A DNA stretch of 36,188 nt. It comes from Mordavella massiliensis. Lineage in GTDB: Bacteria > Bacillota > Clostridia > Lachnospirales > Lachnospiraceae. Shown piece by piece: positions 23,260-33,236 of the stretch. Position numbers and translations under genes: made by a program. How positions within the stretch are numbered: position 1 is the first letter of the stretch; each line of letters starts with the position of its first letter. The stretch spans positions 1 through 36,188 of the forward strand of contig NZ_JACJLV010000027.1 of assembly GCF_016902415.1 (NCBI RefSeq), written 5' to 3'. The notes below the pieces were generated by a model. The model saw only the letters and a list, made by a program, of their open reading frames with translations, was not told where the DNA came from and did no database searches.

Positions 23260-24573
23260 TCAGTTTCTGCCTAATATTGCATCTATCAGGTCTTGCCCGC
23301 TTGATTTTACAATATCTGCGCGCACTTGTAAAGCCTCTTCCACTTCCGCAAGGGTCACATCATCCAAAAAGACGTCCTCCTCGCTGCGGAACATATTGCA
23401 GGGCAGCAAAAGCCGTTCGCCCAGATCTTTGCCTTTCAGCTGCCGGATCAGATCGCCTCCCGTGATCAGGCCGGATACCGTGATCTTCTCGCCAAAGAAG
23501 TCGTTGCGGACCGGATAGATCTGTACTTTGGTCCCGGGATATTTTTCCTTTAACATATCTGCAATCCGGCAAAGTTCCGGATATGCCAGAAGTCCGGTGG
23601 CCATGGATACCCGGCGGCTTTTCTCATCACCCGGAAGCGCCTGGAAGGCTTCTTTGCATTCTTCCCGTAGAAGCCTGATCATGCCGACGCCGTTTTCCAG
23701 CTGCAGATATCCGTCATACCGTTCTTCTTCCGGGATCTCCTCTTCTGCCAGAAGATACCATTCATCCCCGGCATGGATAAAATGGATCCCGTGCTCTTTA
23801 AACAGCTTTTTCTGCCAGCGGTGGATGATCTCCAGCACGCCTTTTGCCTCTTCTTTTGTAAAGGACTTAAGAGGATACAGTCCTTCCCTGTATCTGGTAA
23901 GCCCCACCGGTACCACGGATACGCTTCTTAGATATGGAAGATACCGGCTCATGTCCCGGATGCTCCGTTCCAGCTCTTCGCCGTCGTTGATGCCTTTACA
24001 GAGAACGATCTGTCCGTTCATCTCGATCCCGGCCTCATAAAGCCGGTCCACTTTTTTCAGTGCCTCGCCTGCGAACCGGTTGTGCAGCATTTTACAGCGA
24101 AGTTCCGGATTCGTGGTATGAAAAGATATATTGATAGGCTCCAGATGATACCGGATAATACGGTCAATATCATGTTCGCTCATGTTGGTCAGCGTTACAT
24201 AATTTCCCTGTAAAAAGGAAAGTCTGGAATCATCATCCTTAAAATACAGGGTTTCACGCATCCCTTCCGGCATCTGATCGATAAAGCAGAACATACATTT
24301 ATTTCTGCAGGAGCGGTATTCATCCATCAGTCCCTGCTCAAATTCCATCCCCAGATCCTCATCGTAATCTTTCTCAATCTCCAGTTCCCACTCTTCTCCA
24401 TCCGGTTTCTCGATCAGAAGGACCAGTTCTTCATCATGGATAAGAAAATGATAATCAAATACGTCCTCTATGACAGAATCATTTACTGTCAGCAGCAGGT
24501 CGCCGGGCTCAATCCCCAGTTCATCGGCAATACTTCCCGGTTCGATCCTGCTGATTTTATGTTTATGTTCCAT
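23260..24573 (-). CDS. DUF512 radical SAM protein with N-terminal PDZ domain
   Basis: The product has 437 residues from the ATG at 24571-24573, which has TAGGAG 7 bases upstream. Residues 1-65 are PDZ-like ([20 protein letters not shown]). Cys89, Cys93 and Cys96 form the radical SAM CxxxCxxC in [11 protein letters not shown]. The C-terminal half is DUF512. This domain set is conserved in Clostridia and cyanobacteria with no known reaction. It is the first gene of the run with der, plsY, gpsA and spoIVA, and its constant place beside der hints at a translation- or membrane-related job; this is inference. Confidence 0.9.
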   Translation of the reverse strand: MEHKHKISRIEPGSIADELGIEPGDLLLTVNDSVIEDVFDYHFLIHDEELVLLIEKPDGEEWELEIEKDYDEDLGMEFEQGLMDEYRSCRNKCMFCFIDQMPEGMRETLYFKDDDSRLSFLQGNYVTLTNMSEHDIDRIIRYHLEPINISFHTTNPELRCKMLHNRFAGEALKKVDRLYEAGIEMNGQIVLCKGINDGEELERSIRDMSRYLPYLRSVSVVPVGLTRYREGLYPLKSFTKEEAKGVLEIIHRWQKKLFKEHGIHFIHAGDEWYLLAEEEIPEEERYDGYLQLENGVGMIRLLREECKEAFQALPGDEKSRRVSMATGLLAYPELCRIADMLKEKYPGTKVQIYPVRNDFFGEKITVSGLITGGDLIRQLKGKDLGERLLLPCNMFRSEEDVFLDDVTLAEVEEALQVRADIVKSSGQDLIDAILGRN

Positions 24574-24605
24574 AAAGATTCTCCTACTCTCTTTCTTTCT
24601 CATTT

Positions 24606-24635
24606 ATTATACCCTACATCTGTCATTTCGTCCAA
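24606..24635 (-). promoter_or_regulatory. Promoter of the DUF512-der-plsY-gpsA operon
   Basis: TTGGAC (24630-24635) and a perfect TATAAT (24606-24611) are 18 bases apart on the minus strand, about 30 bases upstream of the DUF512 gene start. Confidence 0.6.
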
Positions 24636-24642
24636 TCAGTAG

Positions 24643-24672
24643 TTGACCTTTTTATAGAAAAGGTGATATAAA
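24643..24672 (+). promoter_or_regulatory. Promoter of the PRPP synthetase gene
   Basis: TTGACC (24643-24648) and TATAAA (24667-24672) are 18 bases apart on the plus strand, divergent from the promoter of the DUF512 gene. No purine-box or riboswitch-like structure was seen in the 45-base leader. Confidence 0.6.
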
Positions 24673-24721
24673 TGAAATAGCGGATTTGCCGCTGCTATCA
24701 TTACAGAACAGGAGACCAACT

Positions 24722-25906
24722 ATGTCTTATACAGAATTAATGGAAGAAGCGCTCCCTGTCGCTCCTTTAAAAATCGCGGCCCTGGAGTCCTGCAGAGAAA
24801 TGGGCCAAAAAGTCAATGACTATATCGTACAGTTTCGGAAGGATACAAAGAAAGAATCTCTGGATTCTCCTCTTTTCTCTCATTATCAGTCTGACAACTA
24901 TCTGGTGGACTGCCGCTGTCCCAGGTTCGGGACCGGCGAAGCCAAGGGTATGATCTCAGAAACCGTCCGTGGAAAAGATTTATTTGTTATGGTAGACGTC
25001 TGCAACTACAGCCTTACCTATACGGTCAACGGACATCCCAATCACATGTCCCCGGACGACCATTATCAGGATCTGAAGCGGATCATTTCCGCGGCCAACG
25101 GCAAGGCGCACCGCCTTAACGTGATCATGCCGTTTCTCTATGAAAGCCGCCAGCACAAGCGGACCAAACGGGAATCCCTGGACTGCGCTCTTGCCCTGCA
25201 GGAACTGACCGATATGGGCGTCAGCAACATCATCACCTTTGATGCTCATGATCCCAGAGTCCAGAACTCGATCCCGCTTCATGGTTTCGATAACTTCAAT
25301 CCGCCCTATCAGTTCATGAAGGCGCTGCTCCGCGCGGAGCCGGATCTTCCGATCGACAAGGAACATCTGATGATCGTAAGTCCGGACGAGGGCGCAATGC
25401 ACCGGGCCGTTTATTTTTCCAATGTCCTGGGTGTGAATATGGGTATGTTCTACAAACGCCGGGATTATTCTACAATCGTCAACGGCAAGAACCCTATCGT
25501 GGCTCATGAGTTCCTGGGCGAAGATATCAAAGGAAAGAATGTGATCGTCGTAGACGATATGATTTCTTCCGGAGAAAGTATGCTGGACGTGGCAAAACAG
25601 ATGAAGGACCGTGGCGCTGACCGGGTATTTGTCTGCACCACCTTCGGATTATTTACCGATGGATTTGAAAAATTCGACGAGTATTACAACAAGGGATATA
25701 TTGACCGGGTCATCACGACGAACCTTACCTATCTTCCGCCGGAGGCCCTGGCAAAACCGTATTTTGTAGCGGCAGACATGAGCAAATTTATCGCTTTGAT
25801 CATCGATGCCTTTAATCATGATATCACCATCGGAAGAGTACTGGATCCCACAAGCCGGATCCACGAACTTCTGGACAGGCACACAAAACAGCTGTCTGGA
25901 AAATAA
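24722..25906 (+). CDS. prs: Ribose-phosphate pyrophosphokinase (PRPP synthetase), long form
   Basis: The enzyme transfers pyrophosphate from ATP to ribose 5-phosphate to make PRPP for nucleotide, histidine and tryptophan synthesis. The product has 394 residues from the ATG at 24722 with AGGAGA upstream. The PRPP loop VIVVDDMISSGESMLDVAKQ is intact. The ATP/Mg region has MPFLYESRQHKRTKRESLD, corresponding to the YxRxxxK region of classic enzymes, and DAHDPRVQNSIP. Bacterial PRPP synthetases are usually about 315 residues; the extra length is mostly N-terminal (about 40-50 residues) plus insertions. This long form is common in Lachnospiraceae. Whether it is the only PRPP synthetase of the cell cannot be seen here. 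It is monocistronic and ends at a strong shared terminator. Confidence 0.88.
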   Translation: MSYTELMEEALPVAPLKIAALESCREMGQKVNDYIVQFRKDTKKESLDSPLFSHYQSDNYLVDCRCPRFGTGEAKGMISETVRGKDLFVMVDVCNYSLTYTVNGHPNHMSPDDHYQDLKRIISAANGKAHRLNVIMPFLYESRQHKRTKRESLDCALALQELTDMGVSNIITFDAHDPRVQNSIPLHGFDNFNPPYQFMKALLRAEPDLPIDKEHLMIVSPDEGAMHRAVYFSNVLGVNMGMFYKRRDYSTIVNGKNPIVAHEFLGEDIKGKNVIVVDDMISSGESMLDVAKQMKDRGADRVFVCTTFGLFTDGFEKFDEYYNKGYIDRVITTNLTYLPPEALAKPYFVAADMSKFIALIIDAFNHDITIGRVLDPTSRIHELLDRHTKQLSGK

Positions 25907-25910
25907 CAAG

Positions 25911-25957
25911 AAAAACCTGCCGGGAAATCGTGTTGCAGACTTCTCCGGCAGGTTTTT
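25911..25957. terminator. Bidirectional terminator between prs and serA
   Basis: AAAAACCTGCCGG (25911-25923) pairs perfectly with CCGGCAGGTTTTT (25945-25957) around a 21-base loop. A- and T-tracts flank both sides, so it ends both converging transcripts. Confidence 0.88.
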
Positions 25958-25969
25958 TGCTGTTGTTTT

Positions 25970-27133
25970 CTATCTGATCACACGCACCTTCAGCACGTCT
26001 TTTACTGCTTTCAGTTCCTCAATGGCTTCCTGGGTGATTTCCGAATCAATATCGATCATAGTATATGCATACCCGCCTTTACTCTTATTGGAAAGGTCTG
26101 CGATATTGATATTATCTTCCGCCAGGATCCGGGTAAACTGTCCCAGCATGTTGGGAATGTTATGATGCAGAAGCAGGATCCGGGTATTTTCCCCTTTGAA
26201 TCCCATGTCTGAATCCGGATAATTGACAGAATGCCTGATATTTCCGTGTTCCAGATAGCTGCGGATCTCCTTTGCCGCCATTCTGGCACAGTTATCTTCC
26301 GATTCTTCCGTAGAGGCCCCCAGATGCGGGATCACAATCGCCCCTTTCACTCCTGTGATCACAGGCGTCGGAAAATCCGTCACATAATGCTTGATCTTTC
26401 CGGCCACCAGTGCATCAATCACGGCTTCTTCCACCACCAGCACATCTCTTGCAAAATTCAACAGTACCACGCCTTTTTTCATCAGACCGATGGCATTTCC
26501 GTCGATCATGCCTTTTGTACTCTCTGTGGCAGGCACGTGGATGGTGATATAATCGCATTCTTTATAGATCTCGTCTACCGTCTTTGCGTGACGGATACTG
26601 CGGTTCAGATTCCATGCAGAATCTACCGACACATAGGGATCATAGCCATACACATCCATCCCCAGGCTTACCGCGGCGTTTGCCACCAGCACGCCGATCG
26701 CCCCAAGACCGATCACCCCCAGCTTTTTGCCGTCCAGTTCGCAGCCGGCAAATGCCTTTTTCGCTTTTTCTGTATCTTTTGCGATATTGCCGTCTTCTTC
26801 ATTTTCCTGGACCCAGTTGATCCCGCCGATGATATCTCTGGATGCCAGAAGCATTCCGGCGATCACCAGCTCTTTGACGCCGTTCGCGTTGGCTCCCGGC
26901 GTGTTAAAGACCACAATTCCCTCTTCCGCACAGCGCTCCAGAGGAATATTATTTACCCCTGCTCCGGCTCTTGCGATTGCTTTTAATCTGCCGCCGAATT
27001 CCATCTCATGCATGGAAGCGCTTCTCACCAGAACGGCGTCCGCATCCTCCACGCGGCTGACCGGTACATATTCTTCTGAAAATTCCTGGATCCCCACATC
27101 CGAAATCTGATTTAAACAATGATATTGATACAT
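25970..27133 (-). CDS. serA: D-3-phosphoglycerate dehydrogenase
   Basis: This 387-residue enzyme starts serine synthesis by oxidising 3-phosphoglycerate with NAD. The Rossmann loop is GVIGLGAIGVLVAN (about 138-151). The catalytic Arg is in LLNFARDVLV and the His in IPHLGASTEESEDN. The C-terminal 75 residues form an ACT domain (NIPNMLGQFTRILAEDNINI), expected to bind serine for feedback. It starts 2 bases after serC, with GAGGAG inside the final serC codons as the ribosome binding site, so the two are translationally coupled. It closes the leuB-ilvD-ilvB-serC-serA run. Confidence 0.95.
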   Translation of the reverse strand: MYQYHCLNQISDVGIQEFSEEYVPVSRVEDADAVLVRSASMHEMEFGGRLKAIARAGAGVNNIPLERCAEEGIVVFNTPGANANGVKELVIAGMLLASRDIIGGINWVQENEEDGNIAKDTEKAKKAFAGCELDGKKLGVIGLGAIGVLVANAAVSLGMDVYGYDPYVSVDSAWNLNRSIRHAKTVDEIYKECDYITIHVPATESTKGMIDGNAIGLMKKGVVLLNFARDVLVVEEAVIDALVAGKIKHYVTDFPTPVITGVKGAIVIPHLGASTEESEDNCARMAAKEIRSYLEHGNIRHSVNYPDSDMGFKGENTRILLLHHNIPNMLGQFTRILAEDNINIADLSNKSKGGYAYTMIDIDSEITQEAIEELKAVKDVLKVRVIR

Positions 27134-27135
27134 GG

Positions 27136-28218
27136 TTATCCATTCTCCTCTTCAAATTTCTTCATAAACCTGGTCAATGCCTCTACTCCCTCTATGGGCA
27201 TGGCATTGTAAATACTTGCGCGCATGCCTCCCACGGTCCGGTGTCCTTTTAGACTGACCAGTCCGGCTGCTTCCGCCTCTTTTACAAAGCGTGCGTCCAG
27301 CTCCTGATCACCGGTCACAAACGGCACATTCATAAGAGAACGGTCCTTTTTTTCTACCGTTCCATGAAACATCCTGCTCTGATCCAGATAATCATAAAGG
27401 ATGGCTGCTTTTTTCTCATTGTATGCTTTCATGGCAGCAAGACCGCCTTTTCGTTTCAGCCACTGAAAGACCTTGCCGCAGATATAGATCCCGTAGGCGG
27501 GCGGCGTATTGTATAAGGAGCCGGCGTCTGCATGGGTCTGATACTTCATCATAGTGGGCGTGCCGGGAAGCACGTCGTCTGTGATCAGATCTTCCCGTAT
27601 GATCACGATCACCACGCCGGCCGGCCCGATATTTTTCTGTACCCCGCCGTAGAGTACCCCGTACTTTGTCACATCCACAGGCTCTGACAAAAAGCAGGAG
27701 GACACATCCGCCACAAGGATCTTCCCTTTTGTGTCCGGCAGTTCTTTGTATTTTGTCCCGTAGATCGTATTATTTTCACAGATATATACGTAATCCGCGT
27801 CCTTTGACACCGGAAGATCCCGGCAGTCCGGTATATAAGAGAAGGTACGGTCCTCCGACGAAGCGATGACATTGGCTTTCCCGTACTTCGAAGCCTCCTG
27901 GTAAGCTTTCTTTGACCACTGTCCGGTCAGGATAAAATCTGCAGACCGGTTTTTCATCAGGTTCATGGGCAGCATGGCAAACTGGAGCGATGCGCCGCCC
28001 TGCAGGAATAATACCTTATAACTATCAGGAATCCCCATCAGTTCTCTTAAGTCAGCCTCCGCCGTATTCAGGATCTTCTGAAAGGTGGATCCCCGGTGGC
28101 TCATCTCCATCACGGACATTCCGGTGCCCTGGTAATCCAGCATCTCGTCTGCTGCTTCCTTTAAGACTTCCTCCGGCAGGACGGCCGGTCCTGCGGAGAA
28201 ATTATATACTCTTCCCAT
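27136..28218 (-). CDS. serC: Phosphoserine aminotransferase
   Basis: This 360-residue PLP enzyme converts 3-phosphohydroxypyruvate and glutamate to phosphoserine. It begins MGRVYNFSAGPAVLPEEVL, the SerC hallmark. The PLP lysine is in YGGVQKNIGPAGV near residue 195, and phosphate-binding residues include HRG (MSHRGSTFQ). Length is normal. It directly precedes serA. The third serine gene (serB) is not in the window. AAAGGC before the ATG is a weak ribosome binding site compared with its neighbours. Confidence 0.95.
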   Translation of the reverse strand: MGRVYNFSAGPAVLPEEVLKEAADEMLDYQGTGMSVMEMSHRGSTFQKILNTAEADLRELMGIPDSYKVLFLQGGASLQFAMLPMNLMKNRSADFILTGQWSKKAYQEASKYGKANVIASSEDRTFSYIPDCRDLPVSKDADYVYICENNTIYGTKYKELPDTKGKILVADVSSCFLSEPVDVTKYGVLYGGVQKNIGPAGVVIVIIREDLITDDVLPGTPTMMKYQTHADAGSLYNTPPAYGIYICGKVFQWLKRKGGLAAMKAYNEKKAAILYDYLDQSRMFHGTVEKKDRSLMNVPFVTGDQELDARFVKEAEAAGLVSLKGHRTVGGMRASIYNAMPIEGVEALTRFMKKFEEENG

Positions 28219-28264
28219 CTCTCATGCCTTTCTGACTATCTGTCTATCTGTGCATCTGCACGGT

Positions 28265-29950
28265 TTACTGTTTCTTTCCTGCTTCCAGATCCTCCTCGTC
28301 AAAAGCTTTGCTGATCGCTTCGCCAGGCGCCACCATAGGCCATACTTTCTCATCGCTGTCAATCTGGCAGTCGATCACTACCGGCCCGTCTGCTGTAAGC
28401 GCCTTTGCAAATGCCTCCCGGAACTCCTCTGGCGTTGTCGCGCGCATGCCTGCAGCACCCATGGCTTCCGCAAGTTTCACAAAGTCCACAGAGTCATTCA
28501 GCACCGTTGCGGAATAACGCTTTCCATAGAAAAGATCCTGCCACTGACGCACCATGCCCAGCACGTGATTGTTCAGCACCACCTGGATCACAGGGATCTG
28601 ATATCTGGCCGCTGTGGCGATCTCGTTCATATTCATACGGAAGCATCCGTCCCCGGCAATATTGACCACCGTTTTTTCCGGTCTGGCTGTTTTCGCGCCG
28701 ATGGACGCCCCCAGGCCGTAGCCCATGGTTCCAAGACCGCCTGACGTCAGAAGCGTTCTTGGCTTTGTAAACTTATAATACTGGGCGGCCCACATCTGGT
28801 TCTGTCCGACCTCTGTAACGATCAGGGCGTCCCCGTGGGTCTGCCGGTAGATTTCCTCCACCGCGCCAGGTCCGGTCAGCAGATCCGGATGATAAGTGAG
28901 CGGATATTTTTCTTTATATTCACTGATCTTCTGGATCCATTCCGTATGATCCAGCTGTTCCAGACGTTCATTCAGACGTCTGAGGATCACCCGGATGTCT
29001 CCCACCACGCCTTCGGTGATCAGCACATTTTTATTCATCTCTGCCACGTCCACATCAAACTGCAGGATCTTTGCATGCTCTGCAAATTTCTTTGCATTTC
29101 CGGTCACCCGGTCGCTGAATCTTGCTCCCACCACGATCAGCAGGTCGCACTCGCTGACCCCGTAATTGGAAGTTTTCGTTCCATGCATGCCAAGCATTCC
29201 GGTGTAGAGAGGGTCTGTTCCCGGGAACGCGCCTTTTCCCATCAGGGAATCACAGACCGGAGCGTCCACTTTTTTCACAAACTCGTAAAGTTCTTCGCTG
29301 GCGTTGGAAAGGACCGCGCCTCCTCCTACAAAGATATAGGGCCTTTTCGCCTCACGGATCAGTCCCAATGCGGTCTCCACATCTTCTTCGCAGAGATCTT
29401 CCAAAGGACAGACCGCAGAGATCTCTTTTTTCTCATACTCTGCCTGATTGGAAGTGACATCCTTGGGAATATCGATCAGCACCGGACCCGGACGGCCTTT
29501 CTTCGCAATGACAAAGGCCTTGCGGATCGTATCGGCCAGCTGTTCCACATCTTTCACGATAAAATTATGTTTGGTAATGGGCATCGTGATACCGGAAATG
29601 TCGATCTCCTGGAAGCTGTCCTTTCCAAGAAGCGGGACTCCCACATTACAGGTGATCGCTACGATGGGAATGGAATCCATGTAGGCTGTGGCGATGCCGG
29701 TTACCAGATTGGTCGCGCCAGGTCCGCTGGTTGCAAGACACACGCCTACCTTTCCGGTTGCTCTTGCATATCCGTCCGCCGCGTGGGACGCCCCCTGCTC
29801 ATGGGAGGTCAGGATATGCCGGATCTCATTCTGATGCTGATATAACGCATCGTAAACATTCAGGATCGCGCCGCCTGGGTATCCAAACACCGTGTCCACA
29901 CCCTGCTCTTTTAAACATTCTATTACAATTTCCGCTCCTGTAAGCTGCAT
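28265..29950 (-). CDS. ilvB: Acetolactate synthase large subunit, biosynthetic type
   Basis: This 561-residue ThDP enzyme condenses pyruvate (or pyruvate plus 2-ketobutyrate) in valine, leucine and isoleucine synthesis. The catalytic Glu51 is in LTSHEQGASHAADGYARATG. The FAD-binding middle domain is present, and the ThDP/Mg motif GDGCFRMNMNE..VLNN lies near 430-460. These features fit anabolic IlvB rather than catabolic AlsS. The regulatory small subunit ilvN and the reductoisomerase ilvC are not adjacent; the next gene downstream is serC. Without a linked ilvN, valine control depends on a subunit encoded elsewhere. Confidence 0.95.
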   Translation of the reverse strand: MQLTGAEIVIECLKEQGVDTVFGYPGGAILNVYDALYQHQNEIRHILTSHEQGASHAADGYARATGKVGVCLATSGPGATNLVTGIATAYMDSIPIVAITCNVGVPLLGKDSFQEIDISGITMPITKHNFIVKDVEQLADTIRKAFVIAKKGRPGPVLIDIPKDVTSNQAEYEKKEISAVCPLEDLCEEDVETALGLIREAKRPYIFVGGGAVLSNASEELYEFVKKVDAPVCDSLMGKGAFPGTDPLYTGMLGMHGTKTSNYGVSECDLLIVVGARFSDRVTGNAKKFAEHAKILQFDVDVAEMNKNVLITEGVVGDIRVILRRLNERLEQLDHTEWIQKISEYKEKYPLTYHPDLLTGPGAVEEIYRQTHGDALIVTEVGQNQMWAAQYYKFTKPRTLLTSGGLGTMGYGLGASIGAKTARPEKTVVNIAGDGCFRMNMNEIATAARYQIPVIQVVLNNHVLGMVRQWQDLFYGKRYSATVLNDSVDFVKLAEAMGAAGMRATTPEEFREAFAKALTADGPVVIDCQIDSDEKVWPMVAPGEAISKAFDEEDLEAGKKQ

Positions 29951-29984
29951 ACTTTCTCACTCCTGTTCTTACAATATTCCCGGA

Positions 29985-31655
29985 CTAGTTCTTTGGTACT
30001 TCCAGGATGGCTCCCCGGTTTCCGGAAGTCACCATTGCCGCATAGCGGGCCAGATATCCTGTGGTTACGCGGGGCTGTCTGGGCTGCCATTTTTCTTTTC
30101 TCTTTGCCAGCTCTTCTTCTGATACGTCAAGCTCCAGAGACAGTTCCGGAATATTGATCTTGATGATATCGCCTTCCTCTACCAGCGCAATGGGACCTCC
30201 CACTGCCGCTTCCGGAGATACGTGGCCGATGGATGCGCCTCTGGACGCGCCGCTGAATCTTCCGTCCGTGATAAGGGCTACGCTGGAACCAAGTCCCATA
30301 CCGGCGATCGCAGAGGTGGGATTCAGCATTTCCCGCATTCCCGGGCCGCCTTTTGGCCCTTCATAACGGATAACCACCACGTCTCCCGGATGGATCTGGC
30401 CGCCTTTGATCGCAACGATCGCGTCTTCTTCACAGTCAAAGACTCTGGCCGGTCCTTCGTGTACCAGCATCTCGTCCACAACAGCGGAGCGCTTCACTAC
30501 GCTTCCGTCCGGCGCCAGGTTGCCTTTCAGCACGGCAAGGCCGCCGGTCTGGGAATACGGATGGTCAATGGGCCGGATCACTTCCGGATCCTTGTTGACA
30601 ACGCCTGCGATATTTTCCCCGACTGTCTTTCCTGTAACGGTCATACATTCCGTATGCAGGAGATTCTTTTTATTTAGTTCTGCCATAACGGCGTATACGC
30701 CGCCCGCCGCGTTCAGATCTTCCATATAGGTAGGTCCTGCCGGCGCCAGGTGACAGAGGTTTGGCGTCTTCTCGCTGATGCCATTTGCAAAATCGATCTC
30801 AAAATCCATTCCCACTTCATGGGCGATTGCCGGAAGGTGGAGCATACTGTTGGTGGAACAGCCAAGCGCCATATCCACGGTCAGTGCATTTAAAATGGCT
30901 TCTTTTGTCATAATGTCTCTGGGACAGATATTCTTTCTCCACAGTTCCATCACCTGCATGCCGGCCTCTTTTGCCAGCCGGATCCTTGCAGAATATACGG
31001 CAGGGATGGTTCCGTTGCCGCGAAGGCCCATGCCCAGCACCTCTGTCAGGCAGTTCATGCTGTTGGCCGTATACATTCCGGAACAGGAACCACAGGTGGG
31101 ACAGGTGTTATTTTCGTATTCCAATAGCTCCTCATCCGTGATCTTGCCTGCCGCATTGGCTCCGACCGCCTCAAACATGCTGGAGAGACTGGTCTTGCAG
31201 CCTTTGACCCGGCCGGCCAGCATCGGACCGCCGCTGACAAAGATCGTCGGAACATTGATCCTTGCCGCAGCCATCAGAAGCCCCGGCACATTCTTATCAC
31301 AGTTGGGCACCATTACCAGTGCGTCAAACTGATGCGCCAGAGCCATCGCCTCTGTAGAGTCCGCGATCAGGTCTCTGGTCACCAGAGAATACTTCATACC
31401 GATATGGCCCATGGCAATCCCGTCACAGACGGCGATCGCCGGAAATACGATCGGCGTTCCGCCTGCCATGGCAACTCCCTGCTTCACGGCATTCACGATC
31501 TTATCCAGATTCATGTGCCCGGGTACGATCTCATTATAGGAGCTGACAATTCCCACCAGAGGACGCTCCATCTCCTCTTTTGTCAACCCCAGCGCGTTAA
31601 ACAAAGAACGGTGGGGCGCCTGCTGTTTTCCTTTTGTAACTGTATCACTTCTCAT
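29985..31655 (-). CDS. ilvD: Dihydroxy-acid dehydratase
   Basis: The 556-residue Fe-S enzyme dehydrates 2,3-dihydroxyisovalerate and its isoleucine homologue to the keto acids. Cluster ligands are visible: Cys77 ([10 protein letters not shown]), Cys119 (PNCDKNVPG) and a Cys in [19 protein letters not shown] (about 184-200). The catalytic C-terminal region with [20 protein letters not shown] is intact. It starts 4 bases after leuB, and the AGG AGG codons for the last two leuB arginines are its ribosome binding site. The Fe-S centre links it loosely to the NifU-like scaffold elsewhere in the window. Confidence 0.96.
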   Translation of the reverse strand: MRSDTVTKGKQQAPHRSLFNALGLTKEEMERPLVGIVSSYNEIVPGHMNLDKIVNAVKQGVAMAGGTPIVFPAIAVCDGIAMGHIGMKYSLVTRDLIADSTEAMALAHQFDALVMVPNCDKNVPGLLMAAARINVPTIFVSGGPMLAGRVKGCKTSLSSMFEAVGANAAGKITDEELLEYENNTCPTCGSCSGMYTANSMNCLTEVLGMGLRGNGTIPAVYSARIRLAKEAGMQVMELWRKNICPRDIMTKEAILNALTVDMALGCSTNSMLHLPAIAHEVGMDFEIDFANGISEKTPNLCHLAPAGPTYMEDLNAAGGVYAVMAELNKKNLLHTECMTVTGKTVGENIAGVVNKDPEVIRPIDHPYSQTGGLAVLKGNLAPDGSVVKRSAVVDEMLVHEGPARVFDCEEDAIVAIKGGQIHPGDVVVIRYEGPKGGPGMREMLNPTSAIAGMGLGSSVALITDGRFSGASRGASIGHVSPEAAVGGPIALVEEGDIIKINIPELSLELDVSEEELAKRKEKWQPRQPRVTTGYLARYAAMVTSGNRGAILEVPKN

Positions 31656-31659
31656 GTTC

Positions 31660-32748
31660 TTACCTCCTAATGAAACTTGCGATCAGATCTCCCATCCCGG
31701 CAGTGCCGATCTGAGTCTTTCCTTCGGACATAATGTCAATGGTCCGGTATCCTTCTTTCAGGACTTTTTCCACTGCTTTTTCTATTGCATCAGCTTCCTG
31801 ATCCAGATCAAAGCTGAATCTGAGCATCATGGCTGCAGACAATATAGTGGCGATCGGGTTTGCGATGCCTTTTCCTGCAATATCCGGAGCAGATCCTCCG
31901 CTTGGCTCATAAAGTCCGAACTTTGTCTCGTTTAAGCTGGCGCTTGCCAGCATTCCGATGGATCCGGTCACCATGCTTGCCTCATCTGACAAAATGTCGC
32001 CGAACATATTCTCTGTCAGGATCACATCGAACTGTTTTGGATCTTTTACCAGCTGCATGGCGCAGTTGTCTACCAGCATGTGTTCCAATGTAACCTCCGG
32101 ATATTCTTCTGCAACCTCTTCTACGACCTTTCTCCAGAGTCTGGAAGAATCCAGCACATTTGCCTTATCAACGCTGGTTACTTTTTTCCGGCGTTTCATG
32201 GCAATGTCAAAGGCACGCTTTGCGATCCTGCGGATCTCCTCTTCATTATAGGTGAGGGAATCAAAGGCAGTCAGAACACCGTCCACTTCTACGGTCTTGC
32301 GTTCGCCAAAATAGAGTCCTCCTGTCAGCTCCCGCATGATCATCATGTCAAATCCGCCTTCTGTAATGGATTCTTTCAGCGGGCAGGCCCCTTTCAGTTC
32401 GTCGTACAACACTGCGGGTCTCAGATTCGCAAACAGATTCAGTTCCTTGCGGATCCGCAACAGTCCGGCTTCCGGTCTCTTTGATGGTTCTAACTGGTAC
32501 CACGGCGAAGTCTTTGCATCACCGCCGATAGATCCCATAAGCACGGCGTCGCACTGTTTTGCAGCGGCTACCGTCTCATCTGTCAGCGGCACGCCGTGTA
32601 CATCAATAGACGCCCCGCCCAGCAGAAGTTCTGTATACTCGCAGGTATGTCCGTATGTCTCTGCAATTTTATTCAGGACTTTCTGGGCTTCGGTCACGAT
32701 TTCCGGGCCGATCCCGTCCCCTTTGATAATTCCGATTTTCAGATTCAT
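31660..32748 (-). CDS. leuB: 3-isopropylmalate dehydrogenase
   Basis: The 362-residue enzyme oxidises and decarboxylates 3-isopropylmalate with NAD in leucine synthesis. Family marks are [14 protein letters not shown] at the start, the substrate arginines in [16 protein letters not shown] and [28 protein letters not shown], and the NAD-binding [11 protein letters not shown] plus [18 protein letters not shown]. It is the first gene of the operon. leuA, leuC and leuD are not adjacent. The C-terminus SFIRR overlaps the ilvD ribosome binding site. Confidence 0.96.
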   Translation of the reverse strand: MNLKIGIIKGDGIGPEIVTEAQKVLNKIAETYGHTCEYTELLLGGASIDVHGVPLTDETVAAAKQCDAVLMGSIGGDAKTSPWYQLEPSKRPEAGLLRIRKELNLFANLRPAVLYDELKGACPLKESITEGGFDMMIMRELTGGLYFGERKTVEVDGVLTAFDSLTYNEEEIRRIAKRAFDIAMKRRKKVTSVDKANVLDSSRLWRKVVEEVAEEYPEVTLEHMLVDNCAMQLVKDPKQFDVILTENMFGDILSDEASMVTGSIGMLASASLNETKFGLYEPSGGSAPDIAGKGIANPIATILSAAMMLRFSFDLDQEADAIEKAVEKVLKEGYRTIDIMSEGKTQIGTAGMGDLIASFIRR

Positions 32749-32785
32749 TCTCTACACCCTTCCTATTAAAGAAACTATAACATTA

Positions 32786-32814
32786 ATATTATCGCATTTT
32801 TATACATGTTTCAA
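32786..32814 (-). promoter_or_regulatory. Candidate promoter of leuB-ilvD-ilvB-serC-serA
   Basis: TTGAAA (32809-32814) and TAATAT (32786-32791) are 17 bases apart on the minus strand, with a leader of about 35 bases. No T-box, leader peptide or riboswitch fits in such a short leader, so control is likely at initiation. Confidence 0.5.
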
Positions 32815-32844
32815 GACTTTAATGGACTAAACTGTATTTTGCAC

Positions 32845-32879
32845 AAATAAAAAGAGCACCGCATCTTCCGGCAGTGCCC
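32845..32879 (-). terminator. Terminator behind yajC
   Basis: On the minus strand GGCACTGC (32878-32871) pairs with GCGGTGCT (32862-32855) with G-T wobbles, followed by CTTTTTATTT. It separates the L,D-transpeptidase-tgt-yajC unit from leuB. Confidence 0.75.
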
Positions 32880-32893
32880 TTCCTGGTTCATCC

Positions 32894-33199
32894 TTATTCT
32901 ACATTTGCTTTTTCAATCTGCGCGATGGCTGCTTTCTGCATAGGGATACGGCAGTTACGGTTGCTTCCGAACTCCACGATCACATCCTCATCGCTGATAT
33001 CAATGATCACTCCATAAAATCCGCTGGTTGTTAGAACGGTATCTCCAACCTCCATCTCGGAAATCATGGCCTGAACTCTCTTCTGCTCTTTTCTCTGTGG
33101 TCTGATAAAAATAAACCAGAAGCCTGCGAAGATCACTGCATATACCAGGATCAAAAGTACCCAGCTTCCGCCTGAACTCTGTGATGCTAATGCGTACAT
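32894..33199 (-). CDS. yajC: Preprotein translocase subunit YajC
   Basis: This 101-residue, single-span membrane protein associates with SecDF. The start MYALASQSSGG is set by AGGAGG upstream; an earlier in-frame ATG lies inside the promoter. One transmembrane helix (about residues 12-33, ending FIFIRPQRKEQK) is followed by a cytoplasmic domain with the typical EVGDTVLTTSGFYGVI and the AAIAQIEK end. tgt-yajC is a conserved bacterial pair. secD and secF are not seen in the window. It has its own promoter as well as possible read-through from tgt. Confidence 0.93.
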   Translation of the reverse strand: MYALASQSSGGSWVLLILVYAVIFAGFWFIFIRPQRKEQKRVQAMISEMEVGDTVLTTSGFYGVIIDISDEDVIVEFGSNRNCRIPMQKAAIAQIEKANVE

Positions 33200-33236
33200 A
33201 TTACTCTTCCTCCTACTATCTAAAAACGCTATTGCT

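Noticed and set aside
28219-28264. GTGCAGATGCAC hairpin and AGATAGACAGATAG repeat before serC as a regulatory element
   Set aside because: The stem is only 4 bp and the repeat is short; nothing distinguishes it from an ordinary intergenic gap.
28835-29845. 336-codon plus-strand frame opposite ilvB
   Set aside because: It is antisense to a complete acetolactate synthase and shows no protein-like motif.
32749-32893. Possible T-box or leucine attenuator before leuB
   Set aside because: The leader after the predicted start is only about 35 bases, and the hairpin at 32845-32879 lies upstream of the promoter and belongs to yajC.
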